Positions 14,063 to 23,658 of a DNA stretch of 64,000 nucleotides are shown in pieces. Under the pieces are notes generated by a model. The model saw only the letters and a list, made by a program, of their open reading frames with translations. It was not told the origin of the DNA and ran no database searches. The translations under genes were made by a program, and so were the position numbers. Every line of letters begins with the position of its first letter. Positions within the stretch are counted from its first letter, which is position 1. The stretch comes from Alternaria dauci (Eukaryota > Ascomycota > Dothideomycetes > Pleosporales > Pleosporaceae): positions 62,001 through 126,000 of the forward strand of contig NC_091281.1 of the NCBI RefSeq assembly GCF_042100115.1. Reading direction: 5' to 3'.

Positions 14063-14302
14063 AACCTACACTAATATAAAAAATAGGGAGTAGAACCTGC
14101 GCTAAGGGTAGGATCTACTAGAACCTAGGGTAGTCGCTTAGATGTAGAGGAAAAAAAGCTTATACTATAGAAATTTAGAAAAGTAGAATCCTAGATTTAT
14201 AGAGCTTATATTTCTCTATAACTTTAGTATTAGAAATTTTTTAAAATACTAAGTATTAGAGAAGTTGTACCTACTTTAATATTAGATATTTGTATGTAAA
14301 AA

Positions 14303-14881
14303 GTGGCTCGTTACGCGAACTGGCTCGTTACGCGCACAGGCACTGTATTGAGCTTATCGAAACTATCAAATTCAACGTTACCGCTGCGGCGTGCGCTTGA
14401 GAATACACAGCAACCCGTTCTAGATGAGTGCGCATCGTTAGTAGAGCGCTGGCTCGATATCTTCCCGGCACCACTAACACTAGGAAGCGCATCCGAGATG
14501 TCTAGCCGTGGAAGACGCCCCTCGAAGCATTCTATGCGTACATCTCGGTCGCCTAGTCCTATCAAGCGACTGTCGCCGCAAACGTACCGTACACAGAACA
14601 TGTCCTACGCTGGAGTCCTCATCGACGACGCGATTGAACTGCCGGAGCATATTGAAGTGGAACTACGGCACATACTGGGAGTTGCGTCTTTGGACGATGT
14701 GTTTGGTACACCGGAACACAGATCGCAACTGGCGACGCATATGCAGGGTATCAGGACGTGGCGCACGACACATGAACGTTATGTGCGGGAGCTGGTGTGT
14801 TGCCTGACTCAAATCTTGAAGTGGGCAAAAGCCAATTTCTCGAAGGATATACAGGAGAGGTTGGACGCGATACCGGGCTGA
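14303..14881 (+). CDS. Unknown protein, 5'-truncated fragment
   Basis: An open frame of 192 codons begins right where the RIP island ends, with no ATG at its start; the first convincing ATG is at 14498 and would give a 127-residue protein. The frame has ordinary codon use and a Ser/Arg/Pro-rich stretch (SRSPSPIKRLS) followed by an acidic, helical-looking part. That order weakly recalls the N-terminal half of the fungal PD-(D/E)XK-nuclease-like proteins often found beside repeats, but no catalytic motif is present, so this is only a guess. The gene converges on the hydrolase at 14899 with 17 bp between stops. I read it as the remainder of a gene whose 5' end was lost at the repeat boundary. 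Confidence 0.4.
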   Translation: MARYANWLVTRTGTVLSLSKLSNSTLPLRRALENTQQPVLDECASLVERWLDIFPAPLTLGSASEMSSRGRRPSKHSMRTSRSPSPIKRLSPQTYRTQNMSYAGVLIDDAIELPEHIEVELRHILGVASLDDVFGTPEHRSQLATHMQGIRTWRTTHERYVRELVCCLTQILKWAKANFSKDIQERLDAIPG

Positions 14882-14898
14882 ATATCACGGCGAGGAGG

Positions 14899-15846
14899 CT
14901 ACGTGCTCTTTCCAACATTGATAACCCATTGCACTCCTTCAACGACAGCCTCTGGCTGCGTCATCTGCACGAAGTGGCCGCTCTGGCGTGCGAATACCAG
15001 CTTGCTCTTCGTAGAGAGCTCAAGATGCCGCTTCTGTATGCTCGCGCTCTTCTCATCGGCCGTGCTGATCAACGCGCGCACTCGGCTTCTCTGCGCCTCG
15101 CTACCATTTCCTTTCGCAACGCCCGCCTTGTACATGCCATTCCAGTCCCTGCTTCGCGTACCCCCAATCACGTAAACTGGCTTGTCGCCAAGCAGCGGCT
15201 GCCGCTGCCCGAGCTGTTTGCTTCGTAGAGTCTCGAAGCTCGCAGCGTACTCCGCATCCTCCATGCGCGCGATCCTCGCGTACTTCTCAGTCGCTTCGTC
15301 GGCCATGAGTGCGTCCCATTCGGATTGCGTCAGCTTGTGCTCCGCGGCAATTCCCTTGGCGATGTAATGATTAACGTTTGCGGAGATAGCCTGCAAATCC
15401 GGATCATTCACGTCCAGCACCTGCGGCATTATCTCATGATTGGCGTCGACAAGCACTAGGCCAGCAATGTGGTTGACACTTCCCGGGAGGGCGATGAACT
15501 CATTGATCAGTACGCCGGCCCAGGAATGCCCAACGAGGATGAGAGGGTTTGTGATGGGGACGTTCTCAACGAGATACCGAAGATCTCGCGCAATGTTCCC
15601 CGCTGTTGGTGGATGGGGAGAGTCGTCGGAGTGGCGAAAGCCAGCGCGGTCGTAGGTGTAGCAGCGGATGGAAGGAGAAAGCTGTCGAACGACCGCTGCC
15701 CAGTTCAGGCTGCTACTTGCGACGCCAGAGATGAAGAGCACCACCGGATCTTGCGTGCTATTCGGCTTCGGACCGTGGGTGTATAGTGCTAGAGAGTGCG
15801 TCCCATCGGTCTCGACCAAGGTCGGGATGACGTCCGTGGAGGTCAT
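14899..15846 (-). CDS. Alpha/beta hydrolase-fold protein
   Basis: A single-exon 315-residue protein, complete from ATG to stop. It shows the alpha/beta-hydrolase plan: VVLFISGVASSS after strand 3 (oxyanion-hole region), YDRAGF, the nucleophile elbow GHSWAG with Ser at about residue 108, and a late SGHFVQM carrying the likely catalytic His. The acid residue is not certain. No signal peptide is evident, so it is probably cytosolic. The substrate cannot be deduced; esterases, lactonases and haloperoxidase-like enzymes share this layout. It is divergent from the regulator starting near 16770 and may have been co-regulated with the nitrilase and transporter. It is the only undamaged enzyme gene of that group. 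Confidence 0.85.
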   Translation of the reverse strand: MTSTDVIPTLVETDGTHSLALYTHGPKPNSTQDPVVLFISGVASSSLNWAAVVRQLSPSIRCYTYDRAGFRHSDDSPHPPTAGNIARDLRYLVENVPITNPLILVGHSWAGVLINEFIALPGSVNHIAGLVLVDANHEIMPQVLDVNDPDLQAISANVNHYIAKGIAAEHKLTQSEWDALMADEATEKYARIARMEDAEYAASFETLRSKQLGQRQPLLGDKPVYVIGGTRSRDWNGMYKAGVAKGNGSEAQRSRVRALISTADEKSASIQKRHLELSTKSKLVFARQSGHFVQMTQPEAVVEGVQWVINVGKST

Positions 15847-16769
15847 GTTGTGCTTGAGGCGCGAGCTTCCCGGTTGAGGACGTCAAAACAGGCGCGCGAC
15901 ACAAGGCGAAGTTCGGATGCGATGACGGGCGGAGTGCAATATGCTATGCGACTGTTTCCTCGCTCTCTTCTTTTATAGTGGTGCGGTCGCAATGATTGTA
16001 TGCTTTGTAATGACGATTCGCTTGTCGCTTGGTGACTCATGGTCGCAGCACGGAGGATGTTGCGTTTAGGCACGCCATATGCATGGCTTCGCGAGAGGAT
16101 GATTGCGCATCAACGTGCCGTAACTCGATGGGTATGTCCTACCAGCCCGCAGTCATTAGGCGGAACATCGCGGGGTATCTGACACAGACGGCTCCTTGCA
16201 ACATTCGCGACGAGGACAGCAGTAAACGGCGCAGTATGATCCGCTCGAGCTCTGCGTACGGTCTATTGACGAAGCTGCCTCAGCCCGCTCGCAAAGGCTG
16301 ATTGAGACGGTGTTTTACTAAGCAATGGAGCGTATTTTCGTTAGCGGATCGCTTATCCGTTGCGGATGTTACCTATCCGCACCCCACCTCACAGCATCAT
16401 CGCAAGACATTAAGCTGGCCTCAATGACAAGGATCGAATGCGTTCAAGCTGCGAACATGGTAGATAAGAGAACAGCCACAGAACTGTTGACCGTATGCGA
16501 TTCTCCATGTTTACTCAAGGTGTGTCTTGGTTCGGTCGCCGAAAACTCCATGGCCGAACTCAGTGCGCCAGCGGGGGCCTTGCGCTCTCCCCTCGCCACC
16601 CCAACACGACTTTTGGGATCTTACTCATATGCCGGATAATCTCACCACCCTCCAACATCCCTCTCCAGCTTCTACTCAGGCGTTGTTCGTACACATTGTT
16701 GCTTGTCGCAAAGTTTGAGGAATACCCACACCTCCTCGAGATCCGGCGTTCCGGCGTGGAGTCTTGCAT
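15847..16769. other. Intergenic, divergent promoter region
   Basis: About 920 bp between the divergent hydrolase and regulator genes. Several short open frames occur, but none has recognisable protein features. It probably holds both promoters. I see no tRNA or transposon ends. Confidence 0.5.
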
Positions 16770-19029
16770 ATGGAAACAGAGGCCTTCGTTGGAAAGAACA
16801 AACGAAAGGTTTGCATCGCTTAGTCCGGAGTGGTGTCAGATATTGAAGGATGCCAGTGTGACGGTCAAAAGCCAACATGCTCGCTCTGTCAGCGAGGACG
16901 ACGGACGTGCGAGTATGCATCGGGGCTTAATGCGCGAAATTGAGAAAATGTCATTGAGCTACACATAAATTCCCACACTTACAAATGAGTCCAGGCGTAA
17001 GCGCTATGAGCCGGATTATGTTCGGGCCCTTGAAGAGCAAGTAGAGGCTTTGAAGGCTTTGGTCAGTGAACGAGCTGGTACTCATGATAAACTCGCTCAC
17101 TTGGATCCGGGACGAAGCCAGACTCTCCAAATGGCTCAACGAAGCGACATGTTTGAAGACACGAGCCCTTCTGCCTCGGAACAAATACGTGATGAAACCT
17201 TTGCGACCCAATCTCAACATTCCAAGTCGCAGAATCACATTGGTCCCGACCAACGATCGTCAATAGCGATGGAAGAACTGGGATTGATGATGCTGAGGTT
17301 GGGCATCAACGACGAGGGCGAACCTTCATTCACCATTACTACAGGTCAAAGTAGTAGCTCAGACTCAGTCGCTCCTCAACAAGAGCCACACTTGGTCAAC
17401 TCAACACTTGACTCAAGAAGTCCAATGCATGTGCTCGAGAATCTGGCTTTGCGACGCCATCTGGTTGGTTGTTTCTACCAACACTTCAACCCATTTCACC
17501 AAGTCCTTACACCTGTCGATGTGTTGAATCTTGAAGCTGGGGACTACACACGTTGGAGCCCTGACGAGATGTTGCGGAATGTAGCAGTTCTTGCTGTTGG
17601 AAGCCACTTCTCTGACCACTCCGATGCGCTTATGATCGGTGAACAGTGTGCTGAGGATGCAGAAAAGATGACATTTCACTGTCTCAGGCGATACGCTTCA
17701 TATATCCTTGTTCAAGGCTTCTCGCTCCTCGCTTGGAGAGATTTAACATTCGGAAGAGACTCCATGAGCTGGAACTTCAACAGTAAGTTGTCTTTCCTTG
17801 TTTTGGTCAGCCGCCCTGCAAGAACCAATACATCCGAAATGTACTATGTATTGTACCTTCGCTAATTACTTGCAGGCCTCGCGACTGGTCTTGGATTACA
17901 GCTTGGTATCCATGTCACCGCTTTGAACAAGAATCGTGACGAAAGAAACCCAGGAATCTCGGCGCTGCAGCAGCGCCGCATTCGATCTTTCTGGATTTAT
18001 TTCTCTATTAATAGGTACAGTGAACTCCACAGATTAGGTTTCGATCTCTATTCGAAGCGCATTATCTAATATCGCCTGAAGAATGGTAACATCTGTACTG
18101 GGCATGAACTGCACCATGCCATGGCAGCGCGTGCGAGCGTCTCTGTTCTCTACGATTCTAGACGGCTGTACTTCAGTCGAAGAGGTCGCGTTTTGTAGAC
18201 ACGGCCAGCTTTGGCATCTGTGGGACTCGCTGATGGATCAAACGTAAGCGCATCCATCCCCCTCACTAGTGGCTGCTCAATGCTCACATCACATCAAATC
18301 ACATCCAGCTACGCATTCGATTGGCCACATCTCACATCCTCTCGTAAAGCCGATCTTCTCTCTCGTTCGCAGAATGCACTTTCTTCCTTTCAGCAACAAT
18401 CAGACCCGATTCTTCGTCAACCCAACACTTCTGCGATTTACTACCAGTTGGCGTTTCAAGCAGCGACGATTCTCATTCATCGTCCCTTCTTCTCTGAACC
18501 GATCGGTACGCCGACTCTCTCTATTGCGCTCAAGGCCGGCACAAAAGCAGCATTAGAGATATGTCACATCATTCGCAGTGTCAAAAAGACGTCCAGTCTT
18601 GCGGATTATCTACAGCATGCCATCAACTACATCGTTTGTGCTGCAGTCATCCATCTCATGAATGCAACATGCGGAAGAACAGCCCTTGGCAGGCGATCGG
18701 CAAATAATCTAGGAATCTGCATGGATGCGCTTGGGGACATGGGTCCACGCTGGAAGTGTCGTCAACAGAAAGCGATCCTCTTCTTGAGGAAGATGGCACA
18801 CAAGTGGAAAGTAGTCTGGGCACTGCCGCTTCAGCACAGTGCGCCATTGGTAGCTGAGGCCGATCCGCCATCTCAGAGTGAAGGATTTGCGAGTACGACA
18901 GATCTTGAGATGCCTGAACAAGAGTTCAGCATATGGCAGTTCGGCGACGATGGTGGTGGAATGGAACCTGAAGGCTTTCTGCGAGTCACTTCAGAGCTAG
19001 GATGGCTCTTTGACCCAGAGCTACAATGA
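16770..19029 (+). CDS. Fungal transcription factor, zinc cluster incomplete
   Basis: Model from ATG 16770 with introns 16913-16994, 17783-17875, 18015-18081 and 18244-18308; exon lengths sum to a multiple of three. The N-terminus KNKRK is followed by CDGQKPTCSLCQ and RRTCE, the second half of a Gal4-type Zn2Cys6 cluster, then the linker KRYEPDYVRALEEQVEALKA (dimerising coiled coil). The middle and C-terminal parts match the fungal-specific regulator domain, with RRIRSFWIYFSINR, GMNCTMPWQRVRAS and FQAATILIHRPFF. The first two cluster cysteines are missing: the frame has TAG at 16821-16823 unless a 48-nt segment (16809-16856, GT to AG) is spliced out, and that leaves only four cysteines. DNA binding is therefore doubtful. 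It converges on the nitrilase, 83 bp apart, and may have controlled it. Length is about 634-650 codons. Confidence 0.7.
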
Positions 19030-19112
19030 TCACAAACCACCTTCTCTACAGTGTTCGTTTTGTCGCCATTTGATTTACATAATCATAACCTGTCCAACCA
19101 GCAACGTTGTGT

Positions 19113-20185
19113 TCAGTTTTGCTCTTGCTCGGGAGACTCGTCCAGAAGGATACCAACGTCTCGTGAATGAGGCTTCTGCCGAGTGTCAACACCTAGCCAC
19201 AACAAGTCCGGTCGACTGTAATGGCCGCACGCATCGACGAAAGCTCTAACCCCAAGAATCAAGTCCATGTCCAAATCCGCAAACACAAGCCCTTCCTCGT
19301 CCTCAGCAAGGTACTCTGAGATGCGACTTCCATCCGGTGCGAAGATAGCTGTACATCCCCCTTCAGGAACATTGAATTGTGGTCCCGACCCAGTGCCCTG
19401 CAGCTCGATTCCTTTTGCCGAGATCATCGCCGTAGTGTGCAGTACAAAGCAGCCGCCTTCTAAAGCATACTGCTGTAACTGTCCTATACAGCCCTCTCGA
19501 GACATTCCCCAACTAGGACCTGCCGGATCGTATGCCGCAAGGGATGGCCATGCCGCAACGTGGATCTGCTCCCGTTGAACGTATGTATGGTACTTCAACA
19601 ATGGCTGGATATGTTCCCAACACTGCAGTGCACCGACATGTGCATAGTCCATCTTAGTAACCTTCAAAAGACTGATTCCGGATGCGTCGCCAAAGATCGT
19701 GCGCTCTAGATGCGTCGGCTTCAGTTTTCGTCGTCGCATCTTGATTTCGCCGTCCGTCCCTGAAATGGTACACTGCGCCATGTACAGCGAGTTGCCATCA
19801 CTCTCTGAGAATCCCAGAACGACGTCTATTCCATTTGCCTTGGCAGTTTTGCGGATGGTGTTCATCTGAGGTGAATCGATCTTGAGGGAGTTTTTGATAT
19901 ATCTGGTTGTCATTGCTGTATCCACAGACCGAGTCCATATCCACACGGGATATCCTGGGACAAAGCACTCTCTAAACATTGTCAGAAGGTCGAGCGAAAG
20001 TCTCTCTTGCTCGAGTGCAACTTACGGAAACGAGACAAGTCGCGCACCACCGACTGCGGCATTGTAATGAGGTTGCAAGTCTTCAGCACACTTACGTCTA
20101 GATCCAGCCATCCAGGCTCCGCTTGAACAGCTGCGACACGAACAATCGTCGAAGGCTCCGTAGGCAAAGCCATTCTCATTGTCAA
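19113..20185 (-). pseudogene. Nitrilase-family enzyme, one-base frameshift
   Basis: Nitrilases hydrolyse nitriles or cyanide to acids or amides. Exon 1 is 20185-20026, intron 20025-19972 (GTAAGT to TTTAG), exon 2 19971-19113. All three catalytic residues are visible: Glu in PECFVPGYPVWIW across the splice, Lys in RRKLKPTHLER, and Cys in GALQCWEH. The C-terminus GHYSRPDLL is typical of fungal nitrilase and cyanide hydratase proteins. Exon 1 begins normally (VAAVQAEPGWLDLD) but the rest of the expected frame (AAVGGARLVSFP) is in another register. The two halves meet near 20064-20067, and the exons total 1019 nt, one short of 340 codons. No intron with usable phase repairs this, so a single-base deletion, or a sequencing error, is the simplest reading. 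Confidence 0.8.
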
Positions 20186-20945
20186 CGTTTCGAATTACCG
20201 GCCTTCAGTGATGTCGTTCACGACGTGGTGGGTTTGTCAAAGAAAAGACAGGCACTACTAACTTCACTTATAACCTAGGGAAAGTAAATTTATCGGAAAG
20301 ACGGCTAAGTTTGGTCAGGAGTGGATGTTCGGGAAAGCCGCTCACAACCAATGATTACTGCCATACAAGACATCCACCCGTAGACTCAAAGACGACTACA
20401 CGCACTCTTTCGGGAAATCCGAATTAGCAACGGAGTTGCCAGCCAATTATTGCTCGTTCGCTACTTAGCAGAAGCTCGGAGGATGTCGATAATAGCGGGG
20501 CTTCGCGCAGCGGGCTGAGGAAATTTGTGGGGCTGACCTGCGGATCAGTTATTCCGCAGAAGATAGAGCACCATCGAGATGGAGATCTCTACGTTTTGCG
20601 CCACAACAAAGCCAAATAGATAGTTTATCCGCGGGTACAAGATTTCCGCTTCGATATCGCGTGCCGCATAGCCCATCTCGGCAATCAATGTAGCAATGAG
20701 GCATCAATCTGCGCGACCTATCTGCGGGTTTCCTCAACCCGCACCTGATAGACAACCAGCGAGGTATCCACAAGCCATGTTCCAAGCCCAGCATTGTTGC
20801 AAGCCAAGTCTTATCAAGAGCGATTGCTTGGATCGAGCATAGCGTTTTGACCTTTCATAAAGGGCGTCCTTATACTGCCCAGTACGACCATACCCATCGA
20901 TTCCTACAACACGTTCATATTCCAGCTCAATTCCGACCCGGCCAT
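20186..20945. other. Intergenic, divergent promoter region
   Basis: About 760 bp between the divergent nitrilase and MFS genes, with a CCAAT at about 20348. I see no gene in it. It is the likely shared promoter of the two. Confidence 0.5.
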
Positions 20946-22704
20946 ATGGCTTTTGGCATTCTCGAAAGCAAGGATGTATTCCCTCCAGGAACCTCTCGGC
21001 TTGAGCAAGTCCATTCATCGACAGATGTCTCGATAGTCCTCGTCCCTCAACCATCTTCTTCCCCAGCAGATCCTCTGAATTGGTCGAGAGCTCGGAAAGA
21101 AGTCTTCTTCTTGACTCTCATCTTCGGTACAGGTGTCACTGGAGTCATCGGCCCGCTTCTTGTTCCAGGGTTTAGCATCGTTGCGGCAGACTTTGGGCTT
21201 ACTCTTACGCAAGTGAGTCTGCTCAATGGCTCTTTAATCATGGGACTGGGCGTGAGTGCTTATGTGGTTGCTGCGGTTGCTCCGATCTACGGTAAACGTC
21301 TGATTTATCTATCGACTACGGTGTTGTCGATTGTTTGTTGTGTATGGGCAGTTTCGGCCAAGAGCTATGAATCGCTGATCGGCGCAAGAACAGTTCAAGG
21401 GTATTTCATCTCCATCATGCGTACGGCAACTCTGCTCACGAAAACTGGCAGGTTAGCGATGGGTGGGTTCTCTAGTCTTGCCGGAACCATATCAATCAAC
21501 GATGTGTGGTTCACCCATGAATGCGGTGTCCGGGTTGGACTTTGGAACATGGCCGATATCACATCCATCAATCTGGTAAGCGCCTCGAGCTAGACCTGAT
21601 GACCGAACTCTGACTCATTCTGTAACCAGGCCCCGATCGTCTCCGGATACGTCATCGTAGATCTGGGCTGGCGCTGGAGCTTTTGGCTTCTTGCCATCAC
21701 ATACGGTAGATATCCCATTCTCCAGTGGGATGAAAGCTGACAGTTGTTAGGTGCTGTTTTGATTTCAGTAATCTTCTTCCTCCCAGAGACCACGTTCGAC
21801 CGCTCGCAATCAAACCTGTCCGTCGAAGCTTCGTCAGCAATCATCAACGACAATAGTCCTACAACAACATTCGCAAGCTCAGAGAAGGCCGACAAAGTCC
21901 CGATGGAATCAGAGAAACCTTTTGGCACGGCCGAAGAAAGAATTCCAGTATACAGACGCGTCCTGGGGCTCGGCACCTTCACTATCAGAGACCAGTCGCG
22001 CGTAGCTTCCAGCCTCGTAGCACCTCTGCTCCTACTCCGAGCTCCAGTAACTATTTGGTCGTGCGCCATGTGGTCCGTCGTATACTCCTGGTTGATACTT
22101 TCGTCGGCAGTAGCGGAGCAGATATTTTCGGCACCGCCTTACAGCATGGACAGTATCCAAGTCGGCATTTTCTTCGGTTTTGCCCCACTAGTTGGTGCCT
22201 TCTTGGGAACCTTTTCTTCTGGTGTCATGTCAGATTACATCGCAAAGTACATGTCGGCTCGCAACAATGGGACCTACGAACCAGAATTTCGTTTGCTCAT
22301 CATGGTCCTTTTCACCTTGATATGGTGCGTGGGCATTTTTGGACTTGGTGCCGCTCGCGAGCAAGGCTTGAACAAAGTCGTCTGCGGTATGTTTCTGGGT
22401 AAGTTTCCACGTCTTGACATGTGAAATTTGGCAATTTGAACTGAGACCGAACCTTGTAGCCATCGCTGCTTTCGCTGATGGAGTGGGTTGTACTGGAATC
22501 GTATCCTATTCTAACGACGTCTGTCGAAATCATGCAGCCGAATCATTTGGAGTCACAATGGTGAGTCGCGTTCCTTCCATCCGGTTCAACGCAAGTGCTG
22601 ACAGAAGTCTCTAGTTGGTCAAATCTGCTTTTGCTTTTGGTTTGACGTTTATGATCAACGATTACTACACCAACCATGGTCCGATCGTTTTCATGGTGAC
22701 TTAG
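20946..22704 (+). pseudogene. MFS transporter with premature stop near C-terminus
   Basis: Start ATG 20946 (MAFGILE, typical of fungal DHA1-like transporters). Introns are 21401-21451, 21576-21629, 21706-21750, 22399-22459 and 22561-22614; exons sum to 498 codons including the stop. Motifs include DPLNWSRARKE before helix 1, the domain around GARTVQG, DVWFTHECGVRVGLWNMA and APIVSGYVI, and PETTF at the end of helix 6, then a hydrophilic central loop and the second set of helices. The frame stops at TAG 22702-22704 inside the last helix; directly after it, in the same frame, comes the expected terminal segment TLTTIPLYVYGKRFRAWS. TGG to TAG, a RIP-type G to A change, explains it best. The product would export small molecules at the plasma membrane. 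It probably belongs with the nitrilase and regulator. Confidence 0.8.
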
Positions 22705-23550
22705 GGAGCACTTACGTTGGCGGTCACGCTCACTACGATCCCCCTTTATGTATACGGGAAGAGATTTCGGGCGTGGAGTCATGCGCACCACATTTTTCAA
22801 TCTAGGATAAAATCTTGGTCAGTACAGAGGAATGACCCTACAATAATATTGCATGGTTTTCTCCACATCCCGTCAGGGGTAGATGATTCCCAGTACGGTT
22901 ATCGAGGCAGCGGAAATGAGGGTTGGTGAGACCATGGTCCTTGGTTTTTAGGCGATTCTATTGGTGGCGCTGCGGTGGAGGTCATGTTGGGAAGAAACAA
23001 GCAGAAACTAGAAGATATGAAACTCGCTCTTAGGAGTCCGGATCGCCTACAGAACGCAGTGCGGATGGGCAACGTGGACAGCGCTGTCATCGCAATCAGA
23101 GAAGCGGCTCCTGAAGACGGTATAGACCTTTACAGTGATTGATGGCCAGACAGTTTCGCGACACTACTCTATCTCTCGACGGTGGCGCATGCCGTTGAAG
23201 GTGGCTGGATGGTGGTTATGAGTGGTGGCGCAGGCGGGGATCTTCTGTTCCTACATCTTGTCATGGTTCATAAGAGCGTACAGATGATGGGAAAGTGCAT
23301 GTACCATCCTGCTACAGCACAGCTGGTCATCAACCTGGCGACGGCTGGAGTCGTGAAGATGGGGGAAAAGAATGGCGCTGAGGCGGCCACCATCAGCTTC
23401 ACTGCACACCACGACGCGAGAAAGCCGGAAAGAACAGAGGTTGGAGTGGGGCAACTTCACGGTAGTGACTCCGCACGGAAGATAGACACCGCTCTGATAA
23501 CGGATCAGCAGTTGCGCGTAGTTGATGTAGATCTCGTAAAATGTTAGCGG
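22705..23550 (+). pseudogene. Transporter tail, then unknown open frame with TGA stops
   Basis: The first 100 bp encode the cut-off transporter tail. The same frame then continues to the TAG at about 23545 with only two stops, TGA at 22927-22929 and one near 23140. Between them it reads as protein-like sequence (GDSIGGAAVEVMLGRNKQ, SPDRLQNAVRMGN, LVINLATAGVVKMGEKNG). I do not recognise a family. It could be a decayed separate gene or chance openness; codon texture slightly favours a decayed gene. Confidence 0.3.
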
Positions 23551-23658
23551 TTGCGCATCACCTTGCAAACAATGTTGCTTGTGCGATGATGGTGTCTAAA
23601 CTTATCTACCCAAATTAACAGAGGACTACGCTTTCGATCTCTCACTACCGTATAGGAA

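Larger units (their letters stand above)
1..14290. repeat. RIP-degraded AT-rich repeat island
   Basis: No open frame of useful length survives on either strand. The dinucleotides CpA and TpG are almost absent while TpA is extremely common (endless cta, tag, tta, ata), which is what repeat-induced point mutation of CpA to TpA leaves behind in ascomycete repeats. The island contains direct duplications, short tandem arrays and microsatellites listed separately. Its right edge is sharp: from about 14290 onward CpA, TpG and ordinary codons return. The original element families cannot be named with confidence because coding capacity is destroyed. Confidence 0.85.

Noticed and set aside
16029..16639. 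Short plus-strand frames before the regulator
   Set aside because: No protein features, no splice logic joining them to the regulator, and they fit a promoter region.
14899..22704. Secondary-metabolite biosynthetic cluster
   Set aside because: Regulator, hydrolase, nitrilase and transporter are present but no backbone enzyme (PKS, NRPS, terpene synthase) is seen. A catabolic or detoxification group is more likely.
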